Of a DNA stretch of 64,000 bases, positions 1-9,628 are shown piece after piece; positions within the stretch are counted from its first letter, which is position 1; every line of letters begins with the position of its first letter. A program made the position numbers and the translations under genes. Source of the DNA: Butyrivibrio hungatei (GTDB taxonomy: Bacteria > Bacillota > Clostridia > Lachnospirales > Lachnospiraceae); assembly GCF_900101605.1 (NCBI RefSeq), contig NZ_FMUR01000009.1:62001-126000 (forward strand), given 5' to 3'. The notes below the pieces were generated by a model. It worked only from the letters and a program-made list of their open reading frames with translations. It was not told where the DNA came from and made no database searches.

Positions 1-3000
1 GCGACGTCTTTGTTTACCGTCTCCTCGGAGCTCTTTTCCGTAGCATAATATCTGAGATATGCAAGCTTGCACACATCCTGTATAGGAAGCTCCTGAACCG
101 CCAAAGCCTCTATCCTCTCAAAGATATACCTGTCGGTAACACTTCCGTGCACAAAATAGTCGTATGCCCCAAGTGACAAAAATGCCATCTCAATGTCCGC
201 ATTTGCTCCGCTTCGCACATATGACTTGAAAATATCTATCTTTTCACCGATATATGAACCGCTGAAAAGCATCTGAACAAGCATCCTCTCCGAAAGAGAA
301 TAAGTATCTATACCAAAAGCTTCCGCAGCTTTCCATATATCTCTCATCTCTTTTACGGTTCCCGAAAAATTCTTCTCAAGATACTTAAGAAGCTGCTCGT
401 CATACTTGCCGTTTACAAATGCGTAGTAGGCTATCTCGATCTCTTTTGCCGAAACACCCAGATCATCCTTATCAAGGAGTCTGTTGCACATTCTAAGTAT
501 CACTTTGGCGTCTATTCCATACGTTCCGTAAGTTCCCATCCACTCAAGCGCCTTATCGCACAGACCGCCGAGAACCATAAGCTCTATGATCTCGCTGCGC
601 TCATGCCCCTCCATGCTGATGGGATCGATGGCCAAAAGATACTCCGTAAGCTGCCTTGTAAAATCATTGTCGTAATAAAATCTCACAAGACTGCTCTGTA
701 TCTCGTTTCTGTATTCCTTTTTTACAAACTCCGACTCGGCAAGGTCTCTGTACCTTCCGACATTCTCCATATCGATGGTGTACGCGTTTTTGCCAAGATC
801 GCACAAAAACAGATCAAGATTCTCTCTTCCCTTCTGAATGTAAGGAATCGCATATCCCGATAGCTTACCGGGAATCATCATCTTGATATTGGAATAAGGC
901 ACGCTCACCGCATACCTGTTTTCATCATGGTCTACCAAAAGAACCGTATAATCGCTTCCGTACAACGGCACAAATGCACGTCCTCCGCTCATCGGATAGC
1001 GCATCTCTTTCGCGCACTTATCGTATATTACGCAAACTCCGCACATCTTCTGATTGTCAGTCTTTATCTCAGATGTATAAAGAACCGCAAGAACTTTGGA
1101 TGCATTGGAAGCATCAACCATCTGCTTGGTCAAAAGATTTTTATAAAGATATCCAAGGTCTCTTCCCACGCGCCCTTTATCAAGCTGCGCCATAAGATAC
1201 TTCTCGATCTGAGGCACATAGGTATCGTAAAGTTCCGGATACTCCTGGCGTCTTTCATGTATATATCTGTAAAGGATTGCATTTTTATCATATTCAAGAG
1301 TGCTCTGATACGAGAAATACATGAGAACCATCCTGCTTATCTCGCAAGGAAGCTGTCCGTCATCTTTTACATAAATGGACATCATATAATACTCATACAG
1401 CCTCGTTATCCTAAGCTCCCTGTCAACGCCCTTTTCATACCACTCAAACGCGTACCTGTCGGTCACTCCGCCCTTTATCAAAAGAGATACGATAGCTTCA
1501 AGCACATCATCGCTTCCCTTTATCTTATAGCAGGCCTTGAGTATTCTAAAGAGTCTCTTGTCAAAGTTCCTGACTCTTGCCGACAGATAAACGACCTGAT
1601 CGATAAGATTAAGGCTTAAAATCTCTTTTTTTGCCCCGTACTCAAGGATACTGAGTTCCTGACTCTCAAGCCTTGCGAGGATTGAAGGCGCTTCGTTTAA
1701 AATATTCATTCCCTCAAGGTACAAAATAGGACTCATACAGCCGTGTGAAAGCTGCTCGCCGATCATCATCCACTTTCTCTGGCCGCTCATCACATGGTCT
1801 TCGCTCACATATTGAAGGAGCCAGGCAATTCGCCAGTTGTCGGGATTTCTTCTAAATATCCCTTCAAGCCTTTCGGAGACGTCATTTATAACCCTGTCCT
1901 CTTTGCTGCAAAGAGATGTCAAATAAAGATGATAGCTGTAGAGCACATCCCCCGGTACATTTTCAACTTCCATTGCGAGCTGGTCGAGAATCCACTTACC
2001 TTCGTTAACTCTGCCCGCAGTTATATAATATTGAGCCGTATAGAGCCTAAACTCAATATCCTTATCATCAAGAGCGTTCATCTTGGATATTATTTTGCCC
2101 GTCTCGGAAACCCACACTCTCGAAGTTATCTTCTTGCACCTAAAACTCTCATATGTCTTAACGAGCTGAACCACGAGTTTCTTCTTCTCCTGATAAGCGG
2201 CGGAAGGATGTTTTCCCGTAAGATTCACCGAAACCGTAACAGGAAGTTCCACCTTGAAGAAAGCATTGCAAAAGACAATCTTTCCGAAATTATTGCCGCT
2301 GTGAAGCTTCTCTGTCCTAAGACGAAGCTTGAGATGGCAGCTGCTTCCGGTAAAATCATCTTCCGTTATCTCGTATTTATCGAGCATGATGAATTCGCCT
2401 TCAACCAGAATACTTAATCTGCTGTAGCCCCAGCCGTTCCTTGTTATGAGAATACCGTTATCGTGCGGAAGTCCGGTATAGTCAATCACAAGTTCCTTTT
2501 GATCAAGCAAAAAACTCATCGGGCGCTTCTTACTTATCGCAATAAGAAACTCCTCTACGTTCTGCTCATTTCCGGGCACGCAGGAAAGTCCTCTGTAAAG
2601 GCTCTCGTACTGCTCGTCATTTCCCTTAAATATTGAAATAAAGTCACTTGAATAAAAGAGGTCGATTGCCTCTTCCCAATCAGTCTTTGCCAAATTTGCA
2701 AAATGAAAAAGATTCTTGATGTCACCAAGGCTTGATGCAATCTGCTCATGCCTTACCGTGACAACGAAAGGGAGAACGTACTCTCCCTGATTTGATACAA
2801 TTCGAAAATCTCCCTTGAGCACATCGCCCTGCGAAAGCCCACGGGAATTGAATCTATAAGATACTTCATAAGGAGAACCGGAAAAATTCTCGGTGAGAAC
2901 CTCCATCCTGATCTCAGTGGAGCTTACTTTTCCGGTAACCAGCTTATCTTCAGGTCCGAATATGGTAAAAGAGCCTTCGGAAGTTTCACCTGAACTAACC

Positions 3001-3116
3001 AAAAGCTCAATACGCGGAGTTGAAAAATCTAATTTCTTCTCCGCATACTCATATTTTCCCTGTAAAATTCTCTCAACTATCTCTCTCACGCCGCACCCCA
3101 TAATACTTTCATCCAT
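1..3116 (-). CDS. DUF5717 family protein, C-terminus beyond window
   Basis: The reading frame stays open on the minus strand from an ATG at 3116 (MDESIMGCGVREIVERIL) to the window edge, giving at least 1038 codons. The N-terminal 150 or so residues look like beta-rich domains (for example FTIFGPEDKLVTGKV); the rest is helical repeat-like sequence with many Tyr/Leu pairs (RLYEYYMMSIY, YLRYYATEK). There is no signal peptide or membrane segment, so it is probably cytoplasmic. I recognise the pattern as the large DUF5717 family common in Lachnospiraceae, whose function is unknown to me. A second in-frame ATG at 3101 is an alternative start, and neither start has a strong ribosome site. A TATACT -10-like box lies just upstream of 3116, which would favour the 3101 start. 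Confidence 0.75.
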   Translation of the reverse strand, partial: MDESIMGCGVREIVERILQGKYEYAEKKLDFSTPRIELLVSSGETSEGSFTIFGPEDKLVTGKVSSTEIRMEVLTENFSGSPYEVSYRFNSRGLSQGDVLKGDFRIVSNQGEYVLPFVVTVRHEQIASSLGDIKNLFHFANLAKTDWEEAIDLFYSSDFISIFKGNDEQYESLYRGLSCVPGNEQNVEEFLIAISKKRPMSFLLDQKELVIDYTGLPHDNGILITRNGWGYSRLSILVEGEFIMLDKYEITEDDFTGSSCHLKLRLRTEKLHSGNNFGKIVFCNAFFKVELPVTVSVNLTGKHPSAAYQEKKKLVVQLVKTYESFRCKKITSRVWVSETGKIISKMNALDDKDIEFRLYTAQYYITAGRVNEGKWILDQLAMEVENVPGDVLYSYHLYLTSLCSKEDRVINDVSERLEGIFRRNPDNWRIAWLLQYVSEDHVMSGQRKWMMIGEQLSHGCMSPILYLEGMNILNEAPSILARLESQELSILEYGAKKEILSLNLIDQVVYLSARVRNFDKRLFRILKACYKIKGSDDVLEAIVSLLIKGGVTDRYAFEWYEKGVDRELRITRLYEYYMMSIYVKDDGQLPCEISRMVLMYFSYQSTLEYDKNAILYRYIHERRQEYPELYDTYVPQIEKYLMAQLDKGRVGRDLGYLYKNLLTKQMVDASNASKVLAVLYTSEIKTDNQKMCGVCVIYDKCAKEMRYPMSGGRAFVPLYGSDYTVLLVDHDENRYAVSVPYSNIKMMIPGKLSGYAIPYIQKGRENLDLFLCDLGKNAYTIDMENVGRYRDLAESEFVKKEYRNEIQSSLVRFYYDNDFTRQLTEYLLAIDPISMEGHERSEIIELMVLGGLCDKALEWMGTYGTYGIDAKVILRMCNRLLDKDDLGVSAKEIEIAYYAFVNGKYDEQLLKYLEKNFSGTVKEMRDIWKAAEAFGIDTYSLSERMLVQMLFSGSYIGEKIDIFKSYVRSGANADIEMAFLSLGAYDYFVHGSVTDRYIFERIEALAVQELPIQDVCKLAYLRYYATEKSSEETVNKDV

Positions 3117-3196
3117 TTTAGTATACCACGATAATGCGACGCATTCATTAAAAGATTATCCTGTTTTTATAGTGTTCAATGAAACACCCCTATCAA

Positions 3197-4414
3197 TTAC
3201 TCACTCCTGAGTGCATCGATAGGATTGAGCTTGGCGGCACGCCTTGCGGGGTAGATACCAAAAAACAGGCCTATTCCGGTTGAGATTGCAACGACACCTG
3301 CTATAAGAAAAGGATTGACTACAAAGCCGAATCCGGCCACCATGCAGGCAAGTTTGGCAAATAAAAGACCTAAGATTATGCCGATGATTCCACCGATGGA
3401 TGTAAGGATTGATGCCTCGGCAAGGAACTGCGTGAGGATTGAAGATGTCCTTGCACCAAGGGATTTCCTTATTCCGATCTCTCTCGTTCTCTCGGTAACA
3501 GATACCGTCATGATATTCATAACACCGATACCTCCGACCAGAAGAGAGATACTCGCTATAAGACTTACTACTGATGTTATTACATCAAGGATAGTCTCCG
3601 ATACGGTGTCCATTCCTTCCGTCGATTTAACTTTAATCGCACTTTCGCCTCTAAGCCCCATGACATTCTCTACAACACTCTTTATCTTGGCTTGGGCTTC
3701 ATCTTTATTGTCTTTGTGCACATATGCAGATGCCGAAGTAAACATGTTATTTACGTCCTTGTCGCACATATCAGGGACAACAGTATATGGTATATCAGGC
3801 ATAAATATCGGATCGTTTCCATACTGACCTGCATACGCCTTATCCATCGAAGTATCCTCTCTGATACCGACTACGGTGAATTCCTTCGTCTTTTCACCGA
3901 CAGTGGCTTCAAACGTTTCTCCGACAGCCTCTTCATACCCAAACAATGCAACTGCAGCCCCTTGGCTTATAACGCACACATAATTACATTCATCAACATC
4001 ATCGCGGGTAAAATAGCGCCCGTGCACAATCTTATTTCCAGTGGTAAAACGCTTCACATCACTTACTCCGGTAAAATACAGACTGTAAGAATCTTTTTTC
4101 CCGTCAGACGTTCCAAACATATTTACACTCGGTCCAAATCCGTATATATTACCCATACTGCGCTCTACGGCAGCCATATTTTCAGGCGTAAAGCACTTAT
4201 CGGTCTTGCTCTCATCAATAGATACATCTATCGTCAAAACATCCATGTCTTCAAACTGCCCGTTGGCGGTAGCCTTAAGACCGTCTCCGATAACGAGGAT
4301 CGTAAGTACCGACGCTATACCTATTATGATTCCAAGCATTGTAAGAAGCGATCTTCCCTTATTATTTCGTATGCTTGCAATCGCACTTTTTAAATATTCT
4401 CCTGCTTTTCCCAT
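3197..4414 (-). CDS. ABC transporter permease, MacB/FtsX type (second copy)
   Basis: This 405-residue inner-membrane permease has the MacB layout. There is one N-terminal membrane helix (about residues 21-43, LLTMLGIIIGIASVLTILVIG), a large extracytoplasmic domain (about 50-275) and a C-terminal FtsX domain with three helices. The FtsX hallmarks ERTREIGIRKSLGA and GIYPARRAAKLNPIDALR are both present. It is the last gene of a four-gene efflux operon and starts 4 bases after the stop of the related permease upstream. The two permeases share the same architecture and signature motifs, suggesting duplication and a heterodimer rather than the MacB homodimer. It lacks a fused ATPase; the ATPase is a separate gene at 7204-7905. 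Substrate cannot be read from sequence; such Firmicute operons often export peptides or antibiotics. Confidence 0.93.
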   Translation of the reverse strand: MGKAGEYLKSAIASIRNNKGRSLLTMLGIIIGIASVLTILVIGDGLKATANGQFEDMDVLTIDVSIDESKTDKCFTPENMAAVERSMGNIYGFGPSVNMFGTSDGKKDSYSLYFTGVSDVKRFTTGNKIVHGRYFTRDDVDECNYVCVISQGAAVALFGYEEAVGETFEATVGEKTKEFTVVGIREDTSMDKAYAGQYGNDPIFMPDIPYTVVPDMCDKDVNNMFTSASAYVHKDNKDEAQAKIKSVVENVMGLRGESAIKVKSTEGMDTVSETILDVITSVVSLIASISLLVGGIGVMNIMTVSVTERTREIGIRKSLGARTSSILTQFLAEASILTSIGGIIGIILGLLFAKLACMVAGFGFVVNPFLIAGVVAISTGIGLFFGIYPARRAAKLNPIDALRSE

Positions 4415-4418
4415 ATTT

Positions 4419-5627
4419 TCACACTCTCAATGCATCAATCGGTTTCATTTTTGCAGCCTTTCTTGCAGGATAAAGACCGAAGACAAGGCCTACCATTATT
4501 GAAAATAATGCTGCTCCCACTATCGCTGTAGGTGGAATGAAAAGCGGCATATTGATCATCTTGCACATCACTCTTGCAAGAACTATTCCAAGTATAATTC
4601 CAAGTACTCCGCCCGAAAGCGTAAGGATTGCCGCCTCAGACAAAAACTGCATGGTTATCGCTCCCGTTCTTGCACCGATGGATTTTCTTATTCCTATTTC
4701 CCTTGTTCTCTCCGTTACAGACACGAGCATGATATTCATAATGCCAATTCCACCAACGAGAAGCGATATAAATGCAACAAGGATAAGGAATGTACTTGCT
4801 TTGCTCATAATCGTATCAATTGAATCCGACATGTCCGCCATGCTGTAAGAAGAAATTGCATTTGCTCCTCTAAGCCCATGCGCATTTGTAAGTATGACCT
4901 GTGCCTCATCGCATCTTTGCTGTAAGACATCCTGATCTGTGAAAAGATACAGCTGAGACCATTTACCTATATCGTACCCGTAATCTGAAGCAAACGATGT
5001 ATACGGAACCTCAATCGTAGCTGAATAGTCCATATCCTGTGTAAAGAAATCATACATCTCATTTGTATTATCTCTGATGCCAACAACGGTATAATTAGCT
5101 GATTTTCCGTCTATTAATAGTTCTATCTCTTTTCCCAGACATTCATCGGTTCCAAAGAGCTTTTTTGCATCATTTTGCAGCATAACGCATACTCTCTGAG
5201 CTGATTCCACCTGCTGCTGAGTGAAATAACTTCCCTTGATAATTTTATTTGGATATTGATATTCAATCACTTCCGTTCCGCTCTCTACAGAAGCAAGGAA
5301 CGTTCCTCTGGGTCCCTTAACCTTTCCTCCAACGTAATAATCCGGCGATGCACCTTTTATATCAGGTAACTCTTCCTTTAGCAGAGAAATATCATCCCGG
5401 GTAAAAAAGTCGGTAGTCTTCGACGTATCGATGCTGATCACACCGTAATTACCGTATATTCCGTTGATCTGGTCTTTAACGTACTGCTTCATTCCGTTAC
5501 CGAGAGCAACCACCGCAATAACAGCCGCTATACCTATGACAATACCAAGCATTGTCATAAGCGTCCTGTAGCCGTTATGCTTCATCTGCTTTATAGCACT
5601 TTTTATATACTCACCTAATTTACTCAT
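4419..5627 (-). CDS. ABC transporter permease, MacB/FtsX type (first copy)
   Basis: This 402-residue permease has an N-terminal membrane helix (about 21-45), a periplasmic-core-like domain and a C-terminal FtsX domain ending in GLYPARKAAKMKPIDALRV. It overlaps the end of the adaptor gene by 8 bases, a sign of translational coupling. It resembles its downstream neighbour in length and in every FtsX motif (GGIGIMNIMLVSVTERTREIGIRKS versus GGIGVMNIMTVSVTERTREIGIRKS, shown here only as family evidence in two pieces). The extracytoplasmic halves are more divergent, so the pair probably forms a heterodimer driven by the ATPase at 7204-7905. Confidence 0.93.
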   Translation of the reverse strand: MSKLGEYIKSAIKQMKHNGYRTLMTMLGIVIGIAAVIAVVALGNGMKQYVKDQINGIYGNYGVISIDTSKTTDFFTRDDISLLKEELPDIKGASPDYYVGGKVKGPRGTFLASVESGTEVIEYQYPNKIIKGSYFTQQQVESAQRVCVMLQNDAKKLFGTDECLGKEIELLIDGKSANYTVVGIRDNTNEMYDFFTQDMDYSATIEVPYTSFASDYGYDIGKWSQLYLFTDQDVLQQRCDEAQVILTNAHGLRGANAISSYSMADMSDSIDTIMSKASTFLILVAFISLLVGGIGIMNIMLVSVTERTREIGIRKSIGARTGAITMQFLSEAAILTLSGGVLGIILGIVLARVMCKMINMPLFIPPTAIVGAALFSIMVGLVFGLYPARKAAKMKPIDALRV

Positions 5628-7191
5628 TCTTCGCTTCCATAACCGCTACCGGCATTCCGTCAGTAAGCGTATCAAGATTTGTTGTTATTACCTTGTCATT
5701 TTCTGTAAGGCCTTCTGTGATCTGAGCTTCCGTACTTGTTGAGATGCCGATCTTAACAGGTTTCTTTACGGCTGTTCCGTTCTCAAGAACAAATACATAA
5801 TCACCCTCTGCATCCGTAACTACATACTCATAAGGAAGAACAATGGTATTATCAGCCTTCTCGGCATGAATCTTGTTGTTTGCCTCTACTCCGAGGATTA
5901 TGTCTTTATCAGGATTTGTAACTTTGATCTTGGTATCTACAACAGCTACACCGTTGGCATTTTTTGTGGCAGAACCTGAGATCTGTAAGATCTCACCGTT
6001 GTAATCTTTACCGTTGATCTTGATATCAACCTTCTGGCCTACCGAGATCTTGGGAAGATCTGTCTTTGACACCTGAACATTTACCTGAACGTCATCAAGG
6101 TTTGCAAGTGTAACAATCTTTGTTCCGCTTGCAACTGTAGCACCTTCTACGATATCGACCTCTGTAACAACACCGTTAAAATCAGCCTTAACGCCACCCT
6201 TTGCAGCCTCCAGTTTTGCGATAGCATCTCCCTGAGTAAGCTGTGCTGTTTCAAGTGATGCCTTTGTGGACTGAACCTGTCCGCCGTTTACCTGAGAAGC
6301 TTTTGCTGTTGTAAGATGAGACTGCTCCTCTTTAAGGTTTGTGATCTGATCGTTCCAGCCCTTTATCTCAGAATCATGAGCGATTGCATAATTTACATCA
6401 GCGATTGCTTCATTCAAAGCAAGTGCAACCTGCTCGTCGTTTTCTCTTCTCTCGTTATAATCGAAATCCTCTTCCGTTCCGTCAAGCACGCCATCCTGGT
6501 CAAGATCGAGCTTTGTCTTGTTAAGATCTGAAAGTGTCTTTTCCATACGATTTGTCTTCTCTGTGATCTTATCATTCAAAGCATTGATCTCTGCTGTAAT
6601 CGCATCAATCCTGTCATTGATCTGCTGCGCGTTCATGCCTTCAGCATACTTTCTGTCAGCAGCTGCGGTCTCGGGGAAAAGAGCACTGTATGAACCCTTA
6701 GCCTGTTTGATTGCAAGCTGAGCCTGCTTCTCTGCAAGATTAAGCTCTTTTTCATTGAAAGTATAGAGCACATCGCCGTTTGAAACCTTATCACCAACCT
6801 TGACATTAAGCTTTTCAACGGGTGCAGCAACATCTGCGAAATAACTCTTTGTCTCAGCACTTTCAACAGTTCCTGAAACAGAGAGAATATTCTCAATTGT
6901 TCCCTTCTTGATATCTGCCGTTTCAACGATCGTTACGGCATTCTTGGCTCCCAAAACACCTTTTACAATGAAAAAGATAAGAAGAAGAGCCACTACGCCG
7001 ATTACTATCCATTTTTTCTTGATCTTCTTTTTGGGCTTTGCCGACTGCTCAATTTCATCTTCATCATATTCATCGTAAATTTCTACACTGCTGCCTGTTG
7101 TCTCTTTAATCTCGTTATTGCTCTCCGCAGCGGAAACCTTTTTTTCTTCTTTATTTTCCACTTCTTTGTTTAACTCTTTATTGTCTGCCAT
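5620..7191 (-). CDS. Efflux membrane-fusion adaptor, HlyD/MacA type
   Basis: This 523-residue protein has an acidic, Lys-rich cytoplasmic N-terminus (1-57), one membrane helix (about 61-82), a lipoyl-like half (AAPVEKLNVKVGDKVSNGDVL near 105-125), a long coiled coil (about 137-320, NDRIDAITAEINALNDKIT) and then the second lipoyl half and a beta-barrel (VKADFNGVVTEVDIVEGA onward). That order is diagnostic of periplasmic adaptor/membrane-fusion proteins. In a Gram-positive it probably reaches the cell wall side and presents substrate to the permeases. The gene starts 12 bases after the ATPase gene. The extended charged N-terminus before the membrane helix is longer than in Escherichia coli MacA. 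Confidence 0.92.
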   Translation of the reverse strand: MADNKELNKEVENKEEKKVSAAESNNEIKETTGSSVEIYDEYDEDEIEQSAKPKKKIKKKWIVIGVVALLLIFFIVKGVLGAKNAVTIVETADIKKGTIENILSVSGTVESAETKSYFADVAAPVEKLNVKVGDKVSNGDVLYTFNEKELNLAEKQAQLAIKQAKGSYSALFPETAAADRKYAEGMNAQQINDRIDAITAEINALNDKITEKTNRMEKTLSDLNKTKLDLDQDGVLDGTEEDFDYNERRENDEQVALALNEAIADVNYAIAHDSEIKGWNDQITNLKEEQSHLTTAKASQVNGGQVQSTKASLETAQLTQGDAIAKLEAAKGGVKADFNGVVTEVDIVEGATVASGTKIVTLANLDDVQVNVQVSKTDLPKISVGQKVDIKINGKDYNGEILQISGSATKNANGVAVVDTKIKVTNPDKDIILGVEANNKIHAEKADNTIVLPYEYVVTDAEGDYVFVLENGTAVKKPVKIGISTSTEAQITEGLTENDKVITTNLDTLTDGMPVAVMEAKNE

Positions 7192-7203
7192 TTTCTCAGC
7201 TCC

Positions 7204-7905
7204 TTAATCTTCTTTGTAATCAGGATTTATAATGTCACTCTGAATCATTCCGTCAGAGATTGTTATGATTCGTTTTGCCTGTGCGGCAATACCCGGATCG
7301 TGAGTGATAATGATGACCGTTCTGCCCTCTGCATACAGCCTCTTTATTATCTTCATGATTTCCTTACTTGAAGCCGAGTCAAGGTTACCCGTAGGCTCGT
7401 CCGCAAGAAGTATCGGCGGCGCCTGTGCTATAGCTCTTGCTATCGCAACTCTCTGCTGCTGTCCTCCCGACATCTCGTTTGGTCTGTGCGTCTTTCTCTT
7501 CTCAAGTCCCACGCTGTTAAGAGCAGCATCAGCGAGGCGTTCTCGTTCTTTTTTACCCACTCCTCTGTAAATAAGCGGAAGTTCTACATTTTCCATCGCC
7601 GTAAGTGACTGAATGAGGTTGAATCCCTGAAAGATGAAACCGATCTCTCTGTTTCTGATATCCGATTGTTCATCATCCGTCATATGGGATACATCATGTC
7701 CGTGGAGGAAATATTTACCGCTCGTGGGAGTATCAAGGCATCCAAGCATGTTCATAAGTGTCGACTTACCTGAACCTGACTGGCCGATTATCGCAACAAG
7801 CTCGCCTTCACCGATGGTCAGATTTACATGATTCAATGCCCTTACTTCGTTTTCTCCGGGATTGTATATCTTGCATACATCCTTGATCTCAACAAGTTTT
7901 TTCAT
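7204..7905 (-). CDS. ABC transporter ATP-binding protein, MacB/LolD family
   Basis: This 233-residue nucleotide-binding subunit powers the MacB-like exporter encoded just downstream. Visible motifs are Walker A GQSGSGKS (41-48), Q-loop FQGFNL, ABC signature MSGGQ (145-149), Walker B LLADE (166-170) and the H-loop ITHD near 201. The sequence around the signature (HRPNEMSGGQQQRVAIARAI) is typical of the LolD/MacB/YtrE class. It is first in the operon ATPase-adaptor-permease-permease and is preceded by the promoter and palindrome at 7963-7999, so regulation of the operon probably acts here. Confidence 0.96.
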   Translation of the reverse strand: MKKLVEIKDVCKIYNPGENEVRALNHVNLTIGEGELVAIIGQSGSGKSTLMNMLGCLDTPTSGKYFLHGHDVSHMTDDEQSDIRNREIGFIFQGFNLIQSLTAMENVELPLIYRGVGKKERERLADAALNSVGLEKRKTHRPNEMSGGQQQRVAIARAIAQAPPILLADEPTGNLDSASSKEIMKIIKRLYAEGRTVIIITHDPGIAAQAKRIITISDGMIQSDIINPDYKED

Positions 7906-7962
7906 ATAAGGTCTATCCTTTTTTGATATTCAATAATTGTTATATTAGTATACTTTGACTGT

Positions 7963-7999
7963 CGTAGTACAAATTACTACGCCAGCCGAAGTATGTCAA
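7963..7999 (-). promoter_or_regulatory. Promoter and candidate operator of the efflux operon
   Basis: On the minus strand TTGACA (7994-7999) and TAATTT (7971-7976) are separated by 17 bases, a good housekeeping promoter. The -10 region sits inside a perfect 7-base inverted repeat, CGTAGTA-N5-TACTACG (7963-7981). A palindrome over the -10 box is the usual place for a dimeric repressor such as TetR or PadR; no such regulator gene is adjacent. The promoter assignment is inference from spacing and sequence only. Confidence 0.6.
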
Positions 8000-8007
8000 G
8001 TACATTT

Positions 8008-8046
8008 ACGAAAAAAAGGACTTATCTTACTAAATTGTAAGATAAG
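8008..8046 (-). terminator. Rho-independent terminator after the 8063-9469 gene
   Basis: A perfect 10-base stem CTTATCTTAC / GTAAGATAAG with a 6-base loop is followed, on the minus strand, by TCC and a run of seven T. It lies 16 bases past the stop of the solute-binding protein gene and separates it from the efflux operon promoter. Confidence 0.88.
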
Positions 8047-8062
8047 CCGCTTCAAACACATG

Positions 8063-9469
8063 CTAATCTCTTTCAACTTTATAGCTCGGAGGAGCAACAT
8101 ATTCATTTATAACCTCATCATCAAGTCTGGCAAGACCGCGATTTAGCCTTGTATCCAGATCTTGCAACACTGCCTCCGCATCTTCCGAATAGCCTCCTGA
8201 AAGAAGCTTTATGATCGTCTCTCTCGCAGAAAGTCCCTCATAAGATATGACGCCCTTAGGATCTGCCATTCGAACAACGAACTGATTATCTCGGAACGTA
8301 ACAAACTCTTTCCAGCCTTTGACCTTAGACTCCCCGGCCATATCAAGCACTTCTTTTCTGTACGGAAGATACATTCCTTTCTCATACATCTCCACAAGAT
8401 TTTCATCAGCGTAAAACCATTCAAGAACGCGAGCAATCTTGGAGGTATCCTTTGCTTCAAGCGATTTTTTTGCAACAGCCAACAGATCTACCGGCGTTAC
8501 CATCTCTTTGTATGAATACCCGGAACTGTCTATTGCCGGCGGATCGCATACGACCCAGTTACATTTTGCCGGAAACTGTTCTGTATATACGGCAACATCA
8601 AAGCAGGCAGCCATAACAATACCGACTTTGCCTGCAGAAAACTGTGCTCTTGCAGTATCCGCATCCATATTCTCATATCCCGGAAAAACACTGCCGTCTT
8701 CGATCATTCCGAGGATATTTTCAATAATCGGAAGTCCGTCCGAATATCTGTATGTTCCGCTCACGGCATCATAGCCAAAATGTCCCAGCGAAGCGGAAGA
8801 AACACTGTAAATATAATGATCTATCGTCCATCCGCTCTGAAATGCAAGAAAATAACCGTATGCGTCACCATTTGATACATCCGTGATCAGCTTCGCATCT
8901 TTTCTCACATCATCCCATGTCTTGGGATATATGCTTATTCCCGCTTTGTCAAAAAGATCTTTGTTTATGATCATCTTGTACGACTGAAGGTTGTACGGAA
9001 GCGTATAGATCTTGCCTCCAAAGACCTGATCGCCTATAAGAAGATCTTCCTTATCATATCTTGAAAGAAGTGAATCGCTGCCCTCAAGTTCAGATATCGG
9101 AACCGCATATCCCGCATTCACGTTTTCAGCAAAAGTATTGGATAAAGGTCTGAACAGATCCGGCCCTTCATTTGCCATAAGAGCAACGTTGATGACATCT
9201 GCATAATCTGTACCGTAGACGGTATAATCGATTCTGATGCCCTCCTGCTTACCTATCGTATTGTTGAACTCCTCAATCTGAGCCTCCCTTACAGACTGTT
9301 CATGTGCATTATCACTCCACACCGTGACCACCTGAACATCTTCATCATCGGCACCATCTCTGACAGAGCTTTTCTTGAGCATACTATCGGCTATATTTTC
9401 GCTGCATCCGATCAAAAAAACTGCAATCATTCCCCATGTGAGAATTACCCTCAGCGCTTTTCTCTTCAT
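8063..9469 (-). CDS. Extracellular solute-binding lipoprotein, sugar ABC type (orphan)
   Basis: This 468-residue lipoprotein has a signal peptide and lipobox FLIGC (Cys22), followed by a family 1 solute-binding domain (VVTVWSDNAHEQSVREAQIEEFN; later FSAGKVGIVMAACFD, typical of this family's MAGKAAM region). It should bind a sugar or oligosaccharide at the membrane surface for an ABC importer. No permease genes lie next to it, so it either feeds permeases encoded elsewhere or serves as a sensor partner. It has its own ribosome site (GGAGGTAAGGCAT before the ATG) and its own terminator, so it is probably monocistronic. Confidence 0.88.
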   Translation of the reverse strand: MKRKALRVILTWGMIAVFLIGCSENIADSMLKKSSVRDGADDEDVQVVTVWSDNAHEQSVREAQIEEFNNTIGKQEGIRIDYTVYGTDYADVINVALMANEGPDLFRPLSNTFAENVNAGYAVPISELEGSDSLLSRYDKEDLLIGDQVFGGKIYTLPYNLQSYKMIINKDLFDKAGISIYPKTWDDVRKDAKLITDVSNGDAYGYFLAFQSGWTIDHYIYSVSSASLGHFGYDAVSGTYRYSDGLPIIENILGMIEDGSVFPGYENMDADTARAQFSAGKVGIVMAACFDVAVYTEQFPAKCNWVVCDPPAIDSSGYSYKEMVTPVDLLAVAKKSLEAKDTSKIARVLEWFYADENLVEMYEKGMYLPYRKEVLDMAGESKVKGWKEFVTFRDNQFVVRMADPKGVISYEGLSARETIIKLLSGGYSEDAEAVLQDLDTRLNRGLARLDDEVINEYVAPPSYKVERD

Positions 9470-9628
9470 ATGCCTTACCTCCGTACGATCGTAATGAATC
9501 AGCGTGCTGTAATTATTTCATAAATAACATATGAAAAAGACCATCGAACAATGATGAGAGAACGAAATAAAAATCTTATGAACATTATATTCCGTTTTTT
9601 CTTTTCTGAACAGGAGGAATTATAAATC

